Origin: Pratylenchus scribneri
Lineage: Eukaryota; Nematoda; Chromadorea; Rhabditida; Pratylenchidae
Reading direction: 5' to 3'
Length of the DNA: 64,000 nt
Assembly (NCBI GenBank): GCA_030063045.1
Contig: JAQSEB010000037.1
Location: 682,001 to 746,000 of the forward strand
The position numbers were made by a program, and so were the translations under genes. Numbering within the stretch: the first letter of the stretch is position 1; each line of letters opens with the position of its first letter. Of the stretch, positions 33,217-43,517 are shown one piece after another. Under the pieces are notes generated by a model. The model was not told the origin of the DNA. It ran no database searches and worked only from the letters and a program-made list of their open reading frames with translations.

Positions 33217-36200
33217 TTATATGGATGAATTAATTGAATAATTTGATAGATTTATTTTACTATTAATTTTTAATGGATTGTTATTTACATTTTCCATACT
33301 CATTTCATTACTTTTATTAATTCTTTTAATATTTTTATGTTTATTTAATTTTCTTTTTGTATTATTTTCAGTCCAATATGTATTGTTAAACATGTTTTTG
33401 ATGAATAATTTTAATTCAATATATGATAATATGACTGTAAACAATACATAAATAGTTACGAATATACAACAAGTATATACCCAAATTTTTAGGGGATCTA
33501 TTGAGAGAAATGGAAGATGTGGAATAATTTTATTGAAATTCTCTCGTATACTATGTGTCGTATATTCTGAAATTTTTGTTTCTTTAATATTTAATCTTTT
33601 TTCATTGTCATATATTTGGAATAGTTTTATTATGTTCTCTCTTGGGTCAGTATATTTATTTAAAATAAATTTATGGAAGGGATGTGGTTCTATTCTAGGT
33701 AATTTCATTGAGAAATTGGAACCTAGAGTTAAATTGTGTATGGATTGGGGTTGAATTAACTCAGTCATGGCGTATTTTTGATCAATTTTATATAATGATT
33801 TATTTATTTTTAAGGCTAAGTTTTGAAAATATTCACAAGAGCCTTCATTGGCTTTTGTGAAAAGGATTAAAGTATTGGGATCTAGGTATGCCTTAAATTT
33901 TTGATGGATGAAATTTACATCTACTGGTATTTTATGATAGCAGATGTCACTAGGAATGAATGTGATATTTTCAAATGGTATCGGCATACATTTTCTAATT
34001 TCTAATATATCATTTCCAATCCATCTAGCTTCAATATACTCGTCTTTCAAGAATTTTCTGGCAAATTCTGTTGGATTTAAAGCTGATATAATTAATTTTT
34101 TATTCAATCCAGAGTATTTTGAACAAATTATGCCAGAGAGATGAGAGAATACATTGCGCATTTGCTTTGTTTGAAGCATTTGAATGGCTGTTAGCTGCAT
34201 TGCTTGTTGTTCTGCAGTGACTATTCCTGATTTTTCATTATCCATTGTTTCATTTTGAATATTTCTCTTTTCTCTACTTCTTTTATATTTTTCAATCATT
34301 AATTGATATTGAGTTTCTTGTACTGCTATTCCCTGATCTGATTTAATGAGCCAATGCCCACAATCATGTATAACTTTTGGATTATTGGGGAAAGAAATAG
34401 CAAATTCCTGATTTTCTGAAACCCAAACTTTTCCTAATAGAGTTCCTTTCCAAGTAGAGAATACAGAGTATTGGCATAAGTCATGACTATATTCTATGGG
34501 GTTAGTTCTCCAAGCTAAAATTGAATTGTCACTTAGGGTACAGTATCCTTTAGTGAAGTTGCAATGGGATAGATCTGCTATTGGAGATGAAAGATTTCTT
34601 GTGCCAGGAGTGGCAAATGTTTTAATTGGATTTATATAACAATTTGTGGTCGATATATTTCTTGATCCGATGGTCCAATAGCTAAATGGTATATTTAGAA
34701 TATTATTTGTCTTTCCCTCACTTGGATCGCATGAATAGCATTTTTCGCCATCTAATTCACCGTATTGGCATTTTTTATTTGTCCACATGTTCATGCACTC
34801 TTCTTGTGTGACTGGTATTGATTTGAAGAATTTCATAGTGTGTTTATTATTGATTAGGTCTGTCCTGTATTCTACTGTTTCTTCGATTATGCTACAATGA
34901 GCTGAAGGAATTTCTACTAGATTGATATTGGGTTTGAATAATCGAAGACTGTGTTCTACAGGTATAGGATTATCATTAGTGAAATTCGAGCATGGAAAAT
35001 CGAAAGAATTAATTTTCCAATATGAATTTGTGTTCGTATTTGGACAGATCATAGGACTTAATGAATATGTAAAAGTTGGTAGACATAGTAATAATAATAC
35101 AGAAAGTATACTAATCAAAGAAAATGCAATATTATTTAAATTTTTTCTTGAGGGGGTAATAATTTTATTAGTGTTACTATGCTTCGCATTTTCTCCAGAG
35201 GCAATTTTTTCGCTCCTTAACTTTTTTCTATAATTTTCACTTTCTGTTTTTGTGTTAATTTCTACTCTTTCTTCATATTTATCAATTTCTTTTCTATAAT
35301 CTTCAATGTTTTCTGGCCATTTGGGCACTTCCAAGCTATGTATTGCTGAGAATGGACGCTCTATTATTCTTTTATTTGGCATTTTCAATAGAACAGAAGA
35401 TTTATATACTTTTATAACTTTTCCAAATTTCCATGAGCTTCTAGGCAATAAATCATCTCTTATTAATACGATTTCACCTATTATTGGTTTATTGTTATTG
35501 TGTAAATGTGGAGTTTTGTGAAATCTATCAAAGCTTCTGTCTCGAAGCATTCCAAGGTAATCATTTTGCCAATAATTCCAAAAGATTTCTAATCTACTGA
35601 TATGATTTTTCCATTCTTTTACAATATTATCAGAATTACTTAAATTTTTCGGATCCCAGTCTGGGTCATTTTTATCTGTTTGTACTTTGCCTGGTATTCC
35701 AGTTTTGGCATAGGGAATTAGAAAATCTATTGGTCTGAGTATTTGTAAATCATTTAAATCAGAACTGATGGGTGTGATAGGTCTAGAATTAATTATTGAT
35801 TCCATTTCGGTAATGAATGTGTGAAATTCATCCAATTCAAGAATATTTCTTCCAATAGATTTTTTGAATGCGTTTTTTATGAACGAATTTAAACGTTCAT
35901 ATACTCCGCCTTTCCATGGGGAGTATGCTGAAATATTTTTCCAATTTATTTTTTCAGTAGAAAAATAATTTTGTACATTTTGGTCAATAATAATATTATC
36001 CCATATTTTGTCAAAAGCTTTCTGATCAAGTCTAAAAGTTGAAGCATTATCAGAGATAATGTATTTAGGTGTTCCTCTTCTGGATATAAATCTAGTGAAT
36101 GCATTTATAAAAGTTTGGGTACTTAAATCCTGAATTATTTCTAAATGAACTGCTCTCGTATTGAGGCATGTTATGAGTAGGACCCAAATTTTAACTTTTT

Positions 36201-36270
36201 CTTTGCCTTCGGGCGTATTGATTTTTGCTGGTAGTGGTCCAAGATAATCTAATCCTATATTTTGAAAGAT
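33217..36270 (-). CDS. Integrase core and C-terminus continuing into Env-like glycoprotein (BEL element)
   Basis: Open frame continuing the Gag-Pol phase after the TAA at 36271-36273. The first 360 or so codons carry the integrase catalytic core (first Asp in GLDYLGPLP, second in SDNAS, Glu in GVYERLN) and a C-terminal domain with GEIVLIRDD and WKFGKVIKV typical of BEL/Pao. Without a break, a hydrophobic signal-like segment (IAFSLISILSVLLLLCLP, about 35,080-35,150) then leads into a Cys-rich ectodomain with several N-x-S/T sites and a C-terminal membrane anchor (VYTCCIFVTIYVLFTVIL, about 33,430-33,490). This resembles the phlebovirus-type Env of nematode BEL elements. Env is normally expressed from its own message, so an internal start or splice is expected. 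Confidence 0.8.
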   Translation of the reverse strand: MFQNIGLDYLGPLPAKINTPEGKEKVKIWVLLITCLNTRAVHLEIIQDLSTQTFINAFTRFISRRGTPKYIISDNASTFRLDQKAFDKIWDNIIIDQNVQNYFSTEKINWKNISAYSPWKGGVYERLNSFIKNAFKKSIGRNILELDEFHTFITEMESIINSRPITPISSDLNDLQILRPIDFLIPYAKTGIPGKVQTDKNDPDWDPKNLSNSDNIVKEWKNHISRLEIFWNYWQNDYLGMLRDRSFDRFHKTPHLHNNNKPIIGEIVLIRDDLLPRSSWKFGKVIKVYKSSVLLKMPNKRIIERPFSAIHSLEVPKWPENIEDYRKEIDKYEERVEINTKTESENYRKKLRSEKIASGENAKHSNTNKIITPSRKNLNNIAFSLISILSVLLLLCLPTFTYSLSPMICPNTNTNSYWKINSFDFPCSNFTNDNPIPVEHSLRLFKPNINLVEIPSAHCSIIEETVEYRTDLINNKHTMKFFKSIPVTQEECMNMWTNKKCQYGELDGEKCYSCDPSEGKTNNILNIPFSYWTIGSRNISTTNCYINPIKTFATPGTRNLSSPIADLSHCNFTKGYCTLSDNSILAWRTNPIEYSHDLCQYSVFSTWKGTLLGKVWVSENQEFAISFPNNPKVIHDCGHWLIKSDQGIAVQETQYQLMIEKYKRSREKRNIQNETMDNEKSGIVTAEQQAMQLTAIQMLQTKQMRNVFSHLSGIICSKYSGLNKKLIISALNPTEFARKFLKDEYIEARWIGNDILEIRKCMPIPFENITFIPSDICYHKIPVDVNFIHQKFKAYLDPNTLILFTKANEGSCEYFQNLALKINKSLYKIDQKYAMTELIQPQSIHNLTLGSNFSMKLPRIEPHPFHKFILNKYTDPRENIIKLFQIYDNEKRLNIKETKISEYTTHSIRENFNKIIPHLPFLSIDPLKIWVYTCCIFVTIYVLFTVILSYIELKLFIKNMFNNTYWTENNTKRKLNKHKNIKRINKSNEMSMENVNNNPLKINSKINLSNYSINSSI

Positions 36271-39200
36271 TTATGACCTTTCTAACCGCATATTTGGTAT
36301 TTGAGCCATTTCTGGGAGTGAATATGGCGGATTTTTGTACCTTGGGCATATTTTGCATAACTTTAGAGCTTTTTGAATAGTGCTCTGTGCTTTTGGAATA
36401 AAGTATTCCATTCTAATTTGAGTATGTAAATGTATCATTCCCGAATGATGTGATTGATAATGATAACGTAAAATGAGTAAATGAGTGATATGATTATCAT
36501 TTGGAAGATAAATTGGATTAGCTAGATTGAAATTATCAGATTGCATTCGACTTTTACATCGATAAATATCATTGATTTTATAAATATTGTATTTTTGCAT
36601 GAATTTTTCCGATGGAGGATTTTCTATTTGTGCTAATCTAATTAAATATTGCTCAGCTAATTCATAGTCTTTAGCTGTGAAATTATCCTCTGTGGATACT
36701 TGAGATATATATTTAATTTTATTATTCATATTATTCAATTTTTTAAATCTTTTACTTAGGAATCGGAATACATATAGTGTATGCCGCACAAGTCTTGACC
36801 ATGAGCTAAAGTTTATTGCTTTTATAATTGGTTCTTGCAAAGCTGTTTTTATCTGTTTATTATCTTTATTCTTTTTAGAAATTTTTAATTTTTTATTTTC
36901 ATTAATTTTTTCAAATTCGTTGTATGCTACGATATTATCATCACTAAATGAGAGATAGTCTTCATTTTCTGAATCACTTTTTAATTTTGATTCAGACTCA
37001 TTTTCAAATTCACTATTTAATTCATCGCTTTCGTTGAGCTCAGAATCTTCTGGTGGATAGATGACCATTTCTTTAGGCCATCCTTCTTCTCCATTTTCTA
37101 GAGTTTCATCAAAACTAAGCCAACTAGGGCCTTTCCACCATTTTTCACAATTTTTCAGTTCGTTTGCTGTCATTCCCCTAGTGGAAATATCAGCAGGATT
37201 GGATTCAGTAGGTACGAAGCGATATTCACATTTAAATTTTTGTATTTCTTTTAATCTATTTTTGACAAATCTATCTCTTTCCTGTTCATATGGTGTACCG
37301 ACTCTATGCAAATTACATTGTGAATCGGACCAAATAACTACTCGATGTAGGAAGAATTCAAATTCTTCTATGACAAATTTTGCTGCTCTTACTCCAATGA
37401 GTAAAGCGAGTAGTTCTAGTTTTGGTATGCTAATTTGCTTGGTTCCTTTCTTTTTTAATGGAGTAATTCTATTTTTTGAGAAAATTAAATTAATATCAAT
37501 ATCATTTCTATATTGTGTTCTGAGATATAATGCGCAAGCATATGCTTTCTCAGAGGCATCGACAAATACATGGAGCTGTCGATTTGCACTTATATCATTA
37601 AAAATATGTCTGGGGAAACTAAATTTTGTTCCATCCCATTCATTCATTATTTCTTTCCATTCTTCTAGTCTATCATTGTTTAATTGTTTGTCCCATGTAT
37701 AATTTTCTGAACATAATTTTTGGAATAGCATTTTTGCTTTGAGTATGCATGGGGCTAAAATTCCAAGTGGATCGAAAATTCCATGGATTTTTGACAAGAT
37801 GAATCGTTTATCGATTCTCTTTTCATCTTCTTCCATTTTAGGAACAGATATTTCCATAGAATCTGAGATGGTATCCCATTTTATACCCAAAAGTTTAATT
37901 ATTGGGCCACCTGGGTGTTTATCTTCTTCTAAATATTGTGAATTTACTTTCGGACTGTTTGAAATAAATTCTCTAACTTGCATTTTAGCATCAGCGAATA
38001 TTTCCTTTGTTTTCTTATATTTTTCTATGCATTCTTCATCAGTATTTGCACTGACAAATATATTATCCATATATAAATTTTTCATAATTTCTTTACATAA
38101 TTTTGCTGTATTTTTCCGTCCAAAAGTACCGCAGTAATTTTCTAGATGATATTGAATTGTTTTGACCAATAAGAATGGAGATGAAATGACCCCAAATAAA
38201 ACACGTTTAAATCTGTAAATAACTTTATTTTCATTTGATAGGGGTTCATTCACGTTTTTTACCCAAATAAATCTGGTGACATCTCTTTGAGATTCATCAA
38301 GCTGGATTTGTAGGAAAGCTTTGGCTATATCGCCTATTTGTAAAATTTTATAAAATTTGATGCGTAATAATACTCCAGCTATATTTGGGAGGAGAGATGG
38401 ACCTCTTAGTAATTCTTCATTTAAACTTTTACAATTTTTTATTTTTGCATTTGCAGCATAAACTATTCTCAATTTTGTGTGAGCTGAAGTTTCTTTTACT
38501 ACTGCCTGATGAGGTAAGTAGTGAGTAATATGATTAGAGTACTGTGGAACTTCTTCTATTATATCGTTTTCTAATTGCTCTTGGATTATATCATTATACT
38601 TTTTTAATAATTCTGGCTTTTCCATTAATTTTCTGTGAGTTGCTCTGGTTCTATGGAAAGCTATATTGTAGTTCAGTGGTAGATTTTCATGTGTTCCTGG
38701 TTGCCATGGCCAATGGACTTCATATCTACCGTTTTCTAGAAGGTTTACTGTTTTATTGAATTGCTCAAGGGCATCTTGGTCTTCTTCTGTAATGGACCTA
38801 TTTGGGTCTTCGGTTATTCCCAAAGTCTCTAAGTCCCAGAATTTCTTTTCCATGAACTCTTCCTTATCTTCCAGAATTATCTTTTTATCTTTATTTATTT
38901 CTGTATTGAAAGCCATGACATAATTATCATTATTATGGGCGAAAACAGGTTCTTTGAATTTTCTATTTGCAAATTTGCAGCATAGTAATGGACCAATTTG
39001 AGTTTGTATGAGCCTAAGACCTGACTTTAGTTTTCTATGGTACTCAAACATACTCCAGAAATCTTCAATTCCTAATAATATGTCTGGTTGAACTTGGTCA
39101 GTGCCAATGATGTCTGGGATTGGATCATCATTTTTATCCAAAGTCAAAATATTCATTGGTCGTGTAATCTTAGGTACTGTATTTGCTGTGAACCGTTTAT

Positions 39201-40947
39201 ATGCCCCATTAGTCAATTTAATTTCAAATTTAATTTTATGGCTTATGAGATTTGATGGTACATTTTGATTAAATACATAAACATTTAAATCTTCTTTTGG
39301 TAGATTATCAAATTTATATCCAAGACTTTTAGCGCATCCATCAGACATGAAGCGTTTTGTTGAACCTGGATCATAGAAAACAAGTTTTTCCTTTTCAAGT
39401 CCACTATCTGGATTTCTAATTTTAGTTTTTAAAGCCATTAGATAAACTTTCTTTTTCATATCTATGGGTATATCCATTGTGCTAGTTACGATATCTTCTG
39501 AATCATTTTCTTGATTTGAATTGATTAATTCTTGATCATTGTTATCATTTATTACATTTACATTCACATTTTTATTTGTATTTAGTAATTTTTTGCATAT
39601 TAATTGATAATGACCAGCTTTTGCACAATTTCTGCATTTAATATCATTCTTAGAGCAAGATTTGATATTGTGTCCGATGGCTAAGCATCTTTCACATCTT
39701 TTTAATTCATTTAATCTTTTGCTTCTAGCTTCATAATCTTTGTATTTTGGACATTTTAAACTTGAGTGGTTTTCGGAACCATCAAAGATACAAGCATATT
39801 TCTTTTTATTATTATAATTATTTTGATTAATTTGTCTTTGATTGTTCCCATTATTATATTTATTCAAATTGTTTCTATTGTTTTTATTTTGGTCAGTGAT
39901 TGTTGTCATCACTTGGCTATCCTTTTGGTTCTCATATCTACTGAACCTTCTTTGGGAATTATTGTTATTTTTTCTATAAAAATTATTTTGGGAGGATTCA
40001 TTTTTCCTTGGGTTTGATCCGTAATTTTGAGATAGCTCGAATGCTTCTTCACGTAGTGATACTATTTCATCAATTTTCTTTCGGAAATCTTCGAGTTTCC
40101 AATCTGGGAAAGCTTTTTTCGCTTTCAGCATTTCAAGCAAAATCCATTGTGGGTACTTTGACTCTGCTAGGATTAACATGGATGGATTATTAATATCTTC
40201 TCCAGAAGTCTCTAAAAGACGGAATATTCTTTCCATTTCAATAATATTTTTTCGTATTGATGGGATATTTGGACCTGCGATGGGTAATTTTCTCAAATCA
40301 GAGTATAAATTTATGAGTAGAGCTTTTTCATCACCAAATTTTTTCGTAAGGATTTGAACAATTGTATCGTAATTGTCATCAGTAGCAGGATATCCCTGTA
40401 TCTCTGCAAGAGCTTTGCCTGATAGACAAGATTTCAAGTAATTAAATTTATCTACTCTTCTTAGACTAGCTTTTTGATTGACAGCTGAATGAAAACTAGA
40501 CCAAAAGACTGGCCATTCTGTTGGTTTTCCATCAAATTTGGGTAAATCAAGTTTTGGTAGCTTTGTCGCTACATTTACTAGATCTACATCTATTTTATTA
40601 TCAATGCGGGATAATACAATTTGCAATTCAGTGATTGCATCTTTTCCGTTTTCAATCATATCAATAAAATTATTATTTTCATTAATAAATTGCTCATATT
40701 CTGCTGCAAAAGTTTGATACTCTGCTGGAGCAGTATTTTTAATCTCCACTAATAATCTGGCCCACCTATCGTTATATTCTGCGAGCATGTCGCATTTATT
40801 CCTAATTTTTAATATTAAATCTACTATATCGTTCCTAACTATAGGTTGATTATTATTAAAATTATTTCTATGGGTAATTGCTCTAGTAATATATTCGGCC
40901 AATTTGGCTTTTCCAGGGCCAATTAGCTTTTTGAGAGGTCCAGACAT
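36271..40947 (-). CDS. BEL/Pao Gag-Pol polyprotein, up to an in-frame stop (1,558 aa)
   Basis: Domains in order: Gag with the Pao-type core (LDLPKFDGKPTEWPVFW, about residue 130); two CCHC knuckles (CERCLAIGHNIKSC and CRNCAKAGHYQLIC, about 425-455); an aspartic protease with an unusual FYDPGS active site near 524 in place of D-S/T-G; a reverse transcriptase with YMDN near 959 instead of YxDD; RNase H (FVDAS near 1127, KLELLAL, WSDSQ); and the integrase HHCC zinc domain (HHSGMIH, CKIC, about 1499-1530). The frame ends at TAA 36271-36273, between the zinc domain and the catalytic core. The frame is open on both sides of this single codon, so it is either one recent mutation or a readthrough site. 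No other damage is visible. Confidence 0.92.
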   Translation of the reverse strand: MSGPLKKLIGPGKAKLAEYITRAITHRNNFNNNQPIVRNDIVDLILKIRNKCDMLAEYNDRWARLLVEIKNTAPAEYQTFAAEYEQFINENNNFIDMIENGKDAITELQIVLSRIDNKIDVDLVNVATKLPKLDLPKFDGKPTEWPVFWSSFHSAVNQKASLRRVDKFNYLKSCLSGKALAEIQGYPATDDNYDTIVQILTKKFGDEKALLINLYSDLRKLPIAGPNIPSIRKNIIEMERIFRLLETSGEDINNPSMLILAESKYPQWILLEMLKAKKAFPDWKLEDFRKKIDEIVSLREEAFELSQNYGSNPRKNESSQNNFYRKNNNNSQRRFSRYENQKDSQVMTTITDQNKNNRNNLNKYNNGNNQRQINQNNYNNKKKYACIFDGSENHSSLKCPKYKDYEARSKRLNELKRCERCLAIGHNIKSCSKNDIKCRNCAKAGHYQLICKKLLNTNKNVNVNVINDNNDQELINSNQENDSEDIVTSTMDIPIDMKKKVYLMALKTKIRNPDSGLEKEKLVFYDPGSTKRFMSDGCAKSLGYKFDNLPKEDLNVYVFNQNVPSNLISHKIKFEIKLTNGAYKRFTANTVPKITRPMNILTLDKNDDPIPDIIGTDQVQPDILLGIEDFWSMFEYHRKLKSGLRLIQTQIGPLLCCKFANRKFKEPVFAHNNDNYVMAFNTEINKDKKIILEDKEEFMEKKFWDLETLGITEDPNRSITEEDQDALEQFNKTVNLLENGRYEVHWPWQPGTHENLPLNYNIAFHRTRATHRKLMEKPELLKKYNDIIQEQLENDIIEEVPQYSNHITHYLPHQAVVKETSAHTKLRIVYAANAKIKNCKSLNEELLRGPSLLPNIAGVLLRIKFYKILQIGDIAKAFLQIQLDESQRDVTRFIWVKNVNEPLSNENKVIYRFKRVLFGVISSPFLLVKTIQYHLENYCGTFGRKNTAKLCKEIMKNLYMDNIFVSANTDEECIEKYKKTKEIFADAKMQVREFISNSPKVNSQYLEEDKHPGGPIIKLLGIKWDTISDSMEISVPKMEEDEKRIDKRFILSKIHGIFDPLGILAPCILKAKMLFQKLCSENYTWDKQLNNDRLEEWKEIMNEWDGTKFSFPRHIFNDISANRQLHVFVDASEKAYACALYLRTQYRNDIDINLIFSKNRITPLKKKGTKQISIPKLELLALLIGVRAAKFVIEEFEFFLHRVVIWSDSQCNLHRVGTPYEQERDRFVKNRLKEIQKFKCEYRFVPTESNPADISTRGMTANELKNCEKWWKGPSWLSFDETLENGEEGWPKEMVIYPPEDSELNESDELNSEFENESESKLKSDSENEDYLSFSDDNIVAYNEFEKINENKKLKISKKNKDNKQIKTALQEPIIKAINFSSWSRLVRHTLYVFRFLSKRFKKLNNMNNKIKYISQVSTEDNFTAKDYELAEQYLIRLAQIENPPSEKFMQKYNIYKINDIYRCKSRMQSDNFNLANPIYLPNDNHITHLLILRYHYQSHHSGMIHLHTQIRMEYFIPKAQSTIQKALKLCKICPRYKNPPYSLPEMAQIPNMRLERS

Positions 40948-41725
40948 TTTTAATTTATTTTTATATTTCTTTAATATATTTATTTTATATTTTTTCTTAC
41001 TTTAATTATTGTAAAATTTATTTATTTTACTATATTTTATATTATTTTACTGTTTTATTATTATATTTTATATTTAATTTCTTTATTTTATCAATATTTA
41101 TACTGTAGAATTTATTTACTTTACTATAAGTTCAATATTTTTAATATTATTATATCAATTTTCTTTTATTTTTACAGTAATTTATTTAATTTATCAATAT
41201 TTATTTTGATTTTATTTATTATTCAATTATTTTCTTTATCTTTATTATATTTAATAAGATTAATCAATTGACAATTACTTTGTCTGATTTTATATTATTT
41301 ATGCCTTTGTTGCCTGTATTATAATTAAAATGATTTAGAAATTATTTATTTCTTTTATTTATTTATTATTTTATTTAATCAAATCAAAATATTTAAATAT
41401 TGTATGTGGTTTGATGGCACAATTATTGTATTATGTGTGTGGAATGTGTTGGATGACACAAATATTTGTGTGGAATATGAATGACACAATTCAGTTGTGT
41501 ATTTTGTTTGTGTATAATATGAATGGCACAAATATTATTTTTGAGGCACACTCAATTCGAATTTGTGAATGGGAATGGTATTAATTGCACAGTCAATTCA
41601 AATTTGTGAATGGGAATTATATAAATTGCAAAATCAATTCAAATTTGCGAATGGGAATCAGAATTTGTATTATGGAATGAATATGTGTTCGAATTGTTTA
41701 TTTTCTCCCTCAAATTTGAGCAATT
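40948..41725. other. Very AT-rich leader of the BEL element
   Basis: About 780 bp between the Gag start and the 5' extra ORF. It is nearly all T and A with TTTATT repeats, then TGTGTGGAATATGAATGGCAC-type near-repeats around 41,400-41,660. No ORF. It could hold splice sites or a packaging signal, but none can be pointed to. Confidence 0.5.
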
Positions 41726-42760
41726 TCATAAAATGCTTCTTGAATTTTGGCCTGCACAATTTGAATCACCTTGTGCTTGTATTGCTCCTTTTCCACTGTG
41801 CTTATTGGGTTGGCGACTGTACAAAGGTTGGGAATTACTTTTTGATTTTCTAAAATCAAATTTACCCGCCGCTGAATGTTGACCAAATTGTTGATTGCGT
41901 CTTGAACCACCTTGTTGACCAAATCGTTGATTGCGCCTTGAACCACCTGAAAATAATGGAAGCGGTTCAATAATAATAGGTGGTCGGTATCTATTAAGGT
42001 CTGTTTTAATCAGTTGAATGACCTTATTTTGATCAATTGGATAAGAGGGATATGACTTACTATTATATGGTGATGATCGATGCGATTGCCCAAAACCAAA
42101 ACCACGATGTTGCTTCGGTGGCTGGCACTGAAATTGATTAGGGAAATTAATGGGCTTTGCAATAAATTTGTTTTGATTTGGTTTATTTTTATTTAATTTT
42201 TGTGAATTATTAATATTTTTGTCGGTTTTATATTTTTGGAAATAAAAACTTACTAGTTTTTCGATATCCTTGATAGTTATTGCTGGATGCTGGGTTGATG
42301 ATCCAAGTACTGGAATTTGTTGTCCCACAATGTCCTGTTGATGTTGATCCAATTGTGCCAATGTCGAAGCGTCCTCAGCCTGTAATTTGTCAGTAGAATT
42401 GATTTGATATAATTTTTTAACCTGAACCTGTTGATCCGGTTGTTGATTGTGTTGTTGAATTTGTGCCGCCACTTGATCGCTTTGTGTCACCACTTGATCG
42501 CTTTGTGCCACGTTTGAGCCCTGAATTGTTGCTTGATTGTTTTTAGTTGATTCCTGTTTAACCTGATCCGCGATGTCCAGGTTCATTAATTTGCTGCTAA
42601 CCTTTTTGATATTTGCCACCAAAGATTGCAATTTGTTGATTTCTTCTTCGGCAATTTGCACCAAATTGTAGTCGATGTCGTCAGCCAAGATTAATTCTTC
42701 GAAAATTTTTTGTTTGATGGCCAGTTGTGTTTCGATGTCCTCCAAATTGCGGAAGCTCAT
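41726..42760 (-). CDS. Extra Gln-rich ORF upstream of gag in the BEL element (344 aa)
   Basis: Begins MSFRNLEDIETQLAIKQKIF about 40 bp after the primer-binding site, in a different phase from Gag. The N-terminal 70 residues are predicted coiled coil. A Gln-rich middle follows, with near-tandem QSDQV repeats, and then a basic Asn/Arg/Gly C-terminal half with two copies of GGSRRNQ-x-FGQ. There is no zinc knuckle. The composition suggests an RNA-binding, self-assembling protein. BEL/Pao elements usually have no ORF here. I do not recognise it, and it could be a captured gene or a duplicated, diverged Gag leader. Confidence 0.6.
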   Translation of the reverse strand: MSFRNLEDIETQLAIKQKIFEELILADDIDYNLVQIAEEEINKLQSLVANIKKVSSKLMNLDIADQVKQESTKNNQATIQGSNVAQSDQVVTQSDQVAAQIQQHNQQPDQQVQVKKLYQINSTDKLQAEDASTLAQLDQHQQDIVGQQIPVLGSSTQHPAITIKDIEKLVSFYFQKYKTDKNINNSQKLNKNKPNQNKFIAKPINFPNQFQCQPPKQHRGFGFGQSHRSSPYNSKSYPSYPIDQNKVIQLIKTDLNRYRPPIIIEPLPLFSGGSRRNQRFGQQGGSRRNQQFGQHSAAGKFDFRKSKSNSQPLYSRQPNKHSGKGAIQAQGDSNCAGQNSRSIL

Positions 42761-42802
42761 CTATAAATTGAGTGAATTAATGTTAATTTTTGGCCTTTTT
42801 GC

Positions 42803-42818
42803 TTTGGCCGTTGCACCA
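42803..42818 (-). other. Candidate primer-binding site of the BEL element
   Basis: Minus-strand TGGTGCAACGGCCAAA begins with the TGG expected to pair with a tRNA CCA end, 3 nt after the 5' LTR. It resembles the 3' end of tRNA-Gly, but with mismatches. Confidence 0.5.
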
Positions 42819-42821
42819 CTT

Positions 42822-43512
42822 TATTGCCCAATTAATTTAAATTGGGAATAATTTTTCTTAAATTTTTGAAATATGGGCGGATTAGCCCGATTATTTTGAA
42901 TTTTTGATGATTGGGCGGATTAGCCCAGAATTAATTTAAAAATTTTATTAATTAATTTTATTCAGTTTAAAAATGATGAAAAATGAAAAAACCTTTGCGC
43001 TTATATAGTCCTCCGCCAGGTAGAGAACGCAAAGGTGCCAACAATTTGATCCTGGAATAGAGAAAAATAATTATATGGTTAATAATGGTTATGAAATAGG
43101 TTGGGTTTTTATTCTATTTTTAGTAACCACGTGATTGATTTCGTAATAAGATTTCGCAATAATAGTAGGGAAATCACGTGGTTATCACATGCTTTAATAA
43201 ATTAACAATTTATAATATTTTGGTTGGGATTATTCTTGAACTTAAATAACAATAAAATGAGAAGAAAAACCTTTATAAAAACAAAAACATTTTATGGCCA
43301 GCATCGCCACACGACACATTAATGGATTGGCTTTAATCACCTGTAAACAAAAGAATAATTTTAATGGATTTGGGAAGGATTGGATCTTAATGGATTTAGT
43401 CTACTAATTTACAAAAAACAATCAAAATGAACAAAATTTTATGAGTCATCATTTTGGATAAAAAATCATCTTTCTTAAAATTGTTCTACTTCGAAAATTC
43501 ATTTTTTCGACA
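42822..43512 (-). repeat. BEL element 5' LTR
   Basis: 691 bp, apparently identical to 31502-32192. Minus-strand TATA box at 43000-43008 (CTATATAAG). The CACGTG-centred inverted repeat lies upstream of it in U3 (about 43,122-43,184). Confidence 0.93.
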
Positions 43513-43517
43513 AGAAT

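Larger units (their letters stand above)
31502..43512 (-). mobile_element. BEL/Pao LTR retroelement with env, full length, inserted in the Polinton
   Basis: Two 691-bp LTRs that look identical bound 12,011 bp, flanked by AGAAT duplications (31497-31501 and 43513-43517). Transcription is on the minus strand. After the 5' LTR comes a candidate primer-binding site (42803-42818, minus-strand TGGTGCAACGGCCAAA, tRNA-Gly-like). Then follow an extra Gln-rich ORF, Gag-protease-RT-RNase H-integrase, an Env-like region in the same frame, and a small membrane-protein ORF. A short purine run (minus-strand GGCTTCGGGAG) precedes the 3' LTR. The near-identity of the LTRs means a very recent insertion, although one in-frame TAA breaks the polyprotein. 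Confidence 0.93.

Noticed and set aside
37061..38137. Plus-strand frames of 213 and 132 codons inside the BEL element
   Set aside because: Antisense shadows of the Pol coding region.
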